Source: an uncultured Phycisphaera sp. | Lineage (GTDB): Bacteria > Planctomycetota > Phycisphaerae > Phycisphaerales > SM1A02 | Reading direction: 5' to 3' | NCBI GenBank assembly: GCA_937911845.1 | Contig: CALDQF010000454.1 | Location: 1-7,078, forward strand | DNA length: 7,078 bases | Shown: piece by piece, positions 6,421 through 7,078 of the stretch | Layout of the letters: each line of letters starts with the position of its first letter | Position numbering within the stretch: position 1 is the stretch's first letter | Made by a program: the position numbers and the translations under genes | The notes under the pieces: generated by a model | What the model saw: only the letters and a program-made list of their open reading frames with translations | The model's database searches: none | Told to the model about the DNA's origin: nothing

Positions 6421-6540
6421 ATGAAATTGGTTCTGATCACTGCCGGAATGAGTTTTGTGCTCGCACTTGGTATTGGCGTTGTGCTGAAGCCCTGGGTTGA
6501 CAAGTTTACGGGCAAGATTTTTCGAAAACCCAAAGGCTGA
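6421..6540 (+). CDS. Small single-helix membrane peptide, 39 residues
   Basis: This short frame runs from ATG to TGA and encodes 39 residues: one hydrophobic helix (about 3-22, around LITAGMSFVLALGIGVVL) and a strongly basic amphipathic tail (KPWVDKFTGKIFRKPKG). The frame cannot be extended upstream to another start. Neither a ribosome binding site nor a TAnnnT box sits in front of it, so it is probably read from the transcript of the 83-residue gene 48 bases upstream. I do not recognise it. By architecture it could be a small subunit of a membrane complex or a membrane-active peptide such as a type I toxin, but the sequence does not decide between these. Its shortness leaves some doubt that it is expressed. 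Confidence 0.5.
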   Translation: MKLVLITAGMSFVLALGIGVVLKPWVDKFTGKIFRKPKG

Positions 6541-6727
6541 TCATGCACATCAGTTGATGCGTTGAGATTTTCTTTTAAGCCTCATCCATTCGGCAAGCCA
6601 AGCCCGCATTGAAGCTGAACCGTGTCTGGGCAGGTTGCTTGGTCACCCCATTGGTTCAGGACGGCCAGCAGATCGGTATGTCAAATGGTCTTACGAAGTG
6701 AGGTGCGCCTCTACGTACAATCTGGTC
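6541..6727. other. Low-GC intergenic stretch without a supported gene
   Basis: These 187 bases lie between the 39-residue peptide gene and the lipoprotein gene. They hold only short frames without good features and the lipoprotein's putative -10 box at the right end. Line 6541-6600 is about 43% GC by hand count. I see no RNA gene or terminator hairpin here. Confidence 0.5.
6716..6721 (+). promoter_or_regulatory. Putative -10 box TACAAT, leaderless-type
   Basis: TACAAT differs from TATAAT at one base and lies six bases before the lipoprotein ATG. It is the strongest of the five boxes. A poor -35 candidate, TTACGA at 6691-6696, is 19 bases upstream. Confidence 0.5.
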
Positions 6728-7021
6728 ATGAGAATTTCTCTTTTGACCGGTCTACTCGCCATGCTCTCATCTTGTAGTTCGTCTGCAATGACAGCGTTCC
6801 CGTCAACCAAGGCGGATTCATTCATTTCCAAGACAGAGTCTGACTTGCTTGCTGAGTATGGAGTTCCCAAAGAAACCTACACGACAACTGACGGCACCCG
6901 GTTTCTTAGATTCCAGAGGCAATCGATCAGCTGGGATGGCTGGGATGTTGTGAACTTTGAGGTTGATCCGGATGGGATAGTCAAAAGTTGGTCGAGAAGC
7001 CCTTGGGCCGGTGACCAATAA
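6728..7021 (+). CDS. Small lipoprotein, 97 residues
   Basis: The N-terminus MRISLLTGLLAMLSSC is a clear type II signal: basic n-region, hydrophobic core and lipobox L-S-S-C with the lipidated cysteine at residue 16. Residue 17 is serine, so the mature protein of 82 residues would be expected at the outer membrane under the E. coli Lol rule. The mature part has SKTESDLLAEYGVPKETY (34-51) and TDGTRFLRFQRQ (54-65), then a tryptophan-rich end. The 'acidic helix, YG-P, DGT' pattern recalls small BamE/SmpA-like lipoproteins, but that is only a resemblance. The ATG at 6728 is chosen for the signal peptide and because TACAAT lies six bases before it; the frame also reaches back to an ATG at 6635, which would bury the signal. 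It converges on the tRNA-Pro gene with 15 bases between. Confidence 0.8.
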   Translation: MRISLLTGLLAMLSSCSSSAMTAFPSTKADSFISKTESDLLAEYGVPKETYTTTDGTRFLRFQRQSISWDGWDVVNFEVDPDGIVKSWSRSPWAGDQ

Positions 7022-7036
7022 ACGTCACATCGCCAA

Positions 7037-7078
7037 TCGGGCTGAGAGGATTCGAACCTCCGACCTCTTGACCCCCAG
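7037..7078 (-). tRNA. tRNA-Pro (anticodon GGG), 3' half, partial
   Basis: Read on the minus strand, the window edge starts at tRNA position 32 with the loop CTGGGGG: U33, anticodon GGG (34-36) and G37. Then come the stem TCAAG (39-43), the variable loop AGGTC, and the T-arm GGAGG / TTCGAAT / CCTCT. The acceptor strand CAGCCCG and discriminator A73 (base 7037) follow. G72, implying C1, together with A73 and G37 is typical of bacterial tRNA-Pro, and GGTCGGAGGTTCGAATCCTCT is close to E. coli tRNA-Pro. The next bases are TTG, so CCA is not encoded and must be added by the CCA enzyme. The 5' half is outside the window. Confidence 0.93.

Noticed and set aside
6609..6701. 30-codon frame with a TTG start and an AGC that resembles a lipobox
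   Set aside because: No basic-hydrophobic signal structure and no start signal; probably chance.
6000..7037. Integron gene cassettes with attC sites
   Set aside because: The run of small genes suggested it, but no GTTRRRY/RYYYAAC core pairs were found.
5731..7078. Duplicate of the tRNA-Pro 3' end marking an att site
   Set aside because: No second copy of the T-arm/acceptor sequence is visible in the window.

Overview
The window comes from a Gram-negative bacterium. It begins inside lpxB, a gene for lipid A and so for an LPS-type outer membrane. It also carries a lipoprotein signal and ends in a bacterial tRNA-Pro that does not encode its CCA. The coding part is about 60% GC by eye. A true formylglycine-generating enzyme, a CxxCxxCC cysteine-cluster protein and an enlarged sodium:alanine symporter would fit the PVC group (Planctomycetota-like) or another sulfatase-rich phylum. 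That placement is only an inference, and no gene here fixes it.

Layout from left to right. (1) 1-573 (+): the C-terminal half of lpxB. (2) 586-2367 (-): an alanine/glycine:cation symporter (AGCS family) with an extra block of about 115 residues between two membrane helices. (3) 2416-3513 (+), an unrecognised 365-residue acidic protein, overlaps 3500-3946 (+), a YkgJ-family cysteine-cluster protein; the pair looks translationally coupled. (4) 5039-5461 (-), a DoxX-like four-helix membrane protein, is followed on the same strand by 3954-4973 (-), a formylglycine-generating enzyme with both catalytic cysteines; these two probably form an operon. (5) 5561-7021 holds five short genes, all predicted to be membrane or exported: 56 aa (+), 85 aa (-), 83 aa (+), 39 aa (+) and a 97-aa lipoprotein (+). 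(6) 7037-7078 (-): the 3' half of tRNA-Pro(GGG). The stretch from about 6000 to 6720 is clearly lower in GC than the rest and lies against the 3' end of the tRNA.

The units alternate in direction. All four tail-to-tail junctions are only 7 to 15 bases long and show no convincing intrinsic terminator. The most informative pattern found is a TAnnnT hexamer exactly six bases before the start codon of five genes (starts at 2416, 5561, 6000, 6121 and 6728). This is the layout expected for leaderless transcripts. By contrast, the YkgJ and DoxX genes have recognisable ribosome binding sites, and the formylglycine-generating enzyme gene has a weaker one.

Functionally, the best-understood cluster is DoxX-like plus formylglycine-generating enzyme, with a cysteine-cluster metalloprotein gene converging on it. 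A shared thiol/redox or sulfatase-maturation theme is possible but not shown. No sulfatase, mobile element, CRISPR array or defence system is visible, and I do not see a clearly new multi-gene system. The small membrane-protein cluster and the leaderless signature deserve the closest look.
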